Both the position numbers and the translations under genes were made by a program. Below the pieces are notes generated by a model that saw only the letters and a list, made by a program, of their open reading frames with translations, ran no database searches and was not told the origin of the DNA. From Jatrophihabitans sp. (GTDB lineage: Bacteria > Actinomycetota > Actinomycetes > Mycobacteriales > Jatrophihabitantaceae), in NCBI GenBank assembly GCA_036399055.1, contig DASWNX010000011.1, forward strand, positions 62,001 to 126,000: a DNA stretch of 64,000 nucleotides. The letters run 5' to 3'. This document shows, piece after piece, positions 63,016 through 64,000 of this stretch (positions are counted from its first letter, which is position 1; each line of letters begins with the position of its first letter).

Positions 63016-64000
63016 GCAAAAGGCACAACCCCGCCGGCGGGGCCAAGAAGCCGGCGGCGACGCCCCGCTCCCGCGCGAGCTCCAAGCCGGCGGCGCAGCC
63101 GCCGAGGCCCGCTGAGCCGGCGGCCGCCGAGACCACCGCCGAGGCTGCCGTCATCGAGACCGCCACCGGGCCCACGACGACCGACATCTCCACCCCGCCC
63201 CAGCGGCCGGTCCCCGGGCCCAGCCCGGCCGAGACCCAGGGCGACGCCCCAGCGGCTGAGGATCAGCCCGTGCCGGCGCCGAGCCAGCAGGACCTGGACC
63301 GGCTGGCCGCCGGCACCCACTCGGGGCCGCACTCGATCCTCGGAGCGCATCCGGCCGGCGCCGGCAAGACCGCCATCCGCACTCTGCGCCCGGAGGCCAG
63401 CGCGGTCAGCGCGGTGATCAAGGGCGAGCGCTACCCGCTGGAGCAGTTGCATCCGGGTGGGATCTTCGGCGCGGTGCTCGACGTCGGCTCGACCGACTAC
63501 CGGCTCGAGGTCAGCTACGGCGAGGACAAGATCATCGTCGATGACCCGTACCGGTGGCTGCCCACGCTCGGAGAGCTGGACCTGCACCTGCTCGGCGAGG
63601 GCCGCCACGAGCAGTTGTGGGACGTCCTGGGCGCGCATGTGCGCAGCTATGACACCCCCGCCGGCCAGGTCACCGGAACCTCCTTCGCGGTCTGGGCGCC
63701 CAACGCCCAAGCCGTCCGGGTGGTCGGGGACTTCGACTACTGGTCGGGCCGGGCGTTTCCGATGCGCCTGATGGGCGGTCCCGGCATCTGGGAGCTGTTC
63801 GTGCCGGGGGTCGGCGACGGCTGCCGGTACAAGTTCCAGATCCTGGGCGCCGACGGTGAGTGGCGTGACAAGGCCGACCCGATGGCCTTCGCCACCGAGG
63901 TGCCGCCGGCCACCGCCTCGGTGGTGTTCACCTCCTCCTATGAGTGGGGTGACAGCGAGTGGCTGGCGACCCGCGCGCAGACCGCCTGGCACGCGGCCCC
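63012..64000 (+). CDS. glgB: 1,4-alpha-glucan branching enzyme GlgB, N-terminal part
   Basis: The first 329 codons of GlgB (GH13_9), cut by the window end. Residues 1-95 are an Ala/Pro/Thr/Glu-rich disordered extension ([20 protein letters not shown] at the start), unusual in length. Then DLDRLAAGTHSGPHSILGAHPAG begins the N1 domain seen in mycobacterial and streptomycete GlgB, and the CBM48 domain follows (GTSFAVWAPNAQAVRVVGDFDYW). It introduces alpha-1,6 branches in the glucan made by GlgE. The ATG overlaps the mak stop. Confidence 0.93.
   Translation, partial: MSKRHNPAGGAKKPAATPRSRASSKPAAQPPRPAEPAAAETTAEAAVIETATGPTTTDISTPPQRPVPGPSPAETQGDAPAAEDQPVPAPSQQDLDRLAAGTHSGPHSILGAHPAGAGKTAIRTLRPEASAVSAVIKGERYPLEQLHPGGIFGAVLDVGSTDYRLEVSYGEDKIIVDDPYRWLPTLGELDLHLLGEGRHEQLWDVLGAHVRSYDTPAGQVTGTSFAVWAPNAQAVRVVGDFDYWSGRAFPMRLMGGPGIWELFVPGVGDGCRYKFQILGADGEWRDKADPMAFATEVPPATASVVFTSSYEWGDSEWLATRAQTAWHAA

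Overview
The window is GC-rich DNA with dense, short-spaced genes, many ATGA start/stop overlaps and frequent GTG/TTG starts. Its gene content (GlgE pathway, a mycobacteria-like etf/GH57/GT4 locus, F420-type oxidoreductase, 13E12-type HNH protein, ECF42 sigma factor) points to a chromosome segment of an actinomycete (Actinomycetota) outside Mycobacterium. Genus cannot be fixed from the sequence alone. I saw no rRNA, tRNA or CRISPR array.

Layout. (1) 1-13.3 kb: the start of etfB, then a small acidic gene and a STAND/TPR ATPase gene broken by one extra base and flanked by a 3' fragment of the same small gene. These are followed by a block whose order matches Mycobacterium tuberculosis Rv3030-Rv3041c: methyltransferase, GH57 branching-type enzyme, GT4 glucosyltransferase, hexapeptide acyltransferase, HAD phosphatase, methyltransferase, enoyl-CoA hydratase and ABC ATPase. 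In mycobacteria the first part is linked to methylglucose lipopolysaccharide. (2) 13.3-16.8 kb: a glycogen debranching enzyme and a LacI-type regulator. (3) 16.8-29.1 kb: a minus-strand operon of twelve genes that looks like an undescribed natural-product cluster. It holds two ATP-grasp ligases, a TrpB-like protein lacking the PLP lysine, an O-carbamoyltransferase, a tandem haem-oxygenase-like diiron protein, an Fe/2-oxoglutarate oxygenase, an SDR, an SGNH hydrolase and four small proteins (26 to 105 residues). A LysE-type exporter lies beyond its end.

(4) 29.7-38.6 kb and 43.6-53.1 kb: ordinary housekeeping and accessory genes (VOC proteins, MFS transporter, RNase HI, ECF42/YciI pair, phosphodiesterase, NAD-dependent epimerase, PspC, HNH/DUF222 protein, an exported protein with an ABC-2 transporter, NfeD/SPFH pair). 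(5) 38.7-43.6 kb and 53.3-64 kb: a nearly complete alpha-glucan and trehalose network: glgP and glgE divergent, then glgX-treY-treZ and treS-mak-glgB. Maltose-1-phosphate made by TreS plus Mak feeds GlgE, GlgB branches the glucan, GlgP and GlgX degrade it, and TreY/TreZ turn it into trehalose.

A recurring oddity is short tandem duplications (14-24 bp) sitting on or just after stop codons of unrelated genes; in rnhA, an ABC permease gene and treY the unit is 17 bp and the first copy spans the stop codon.
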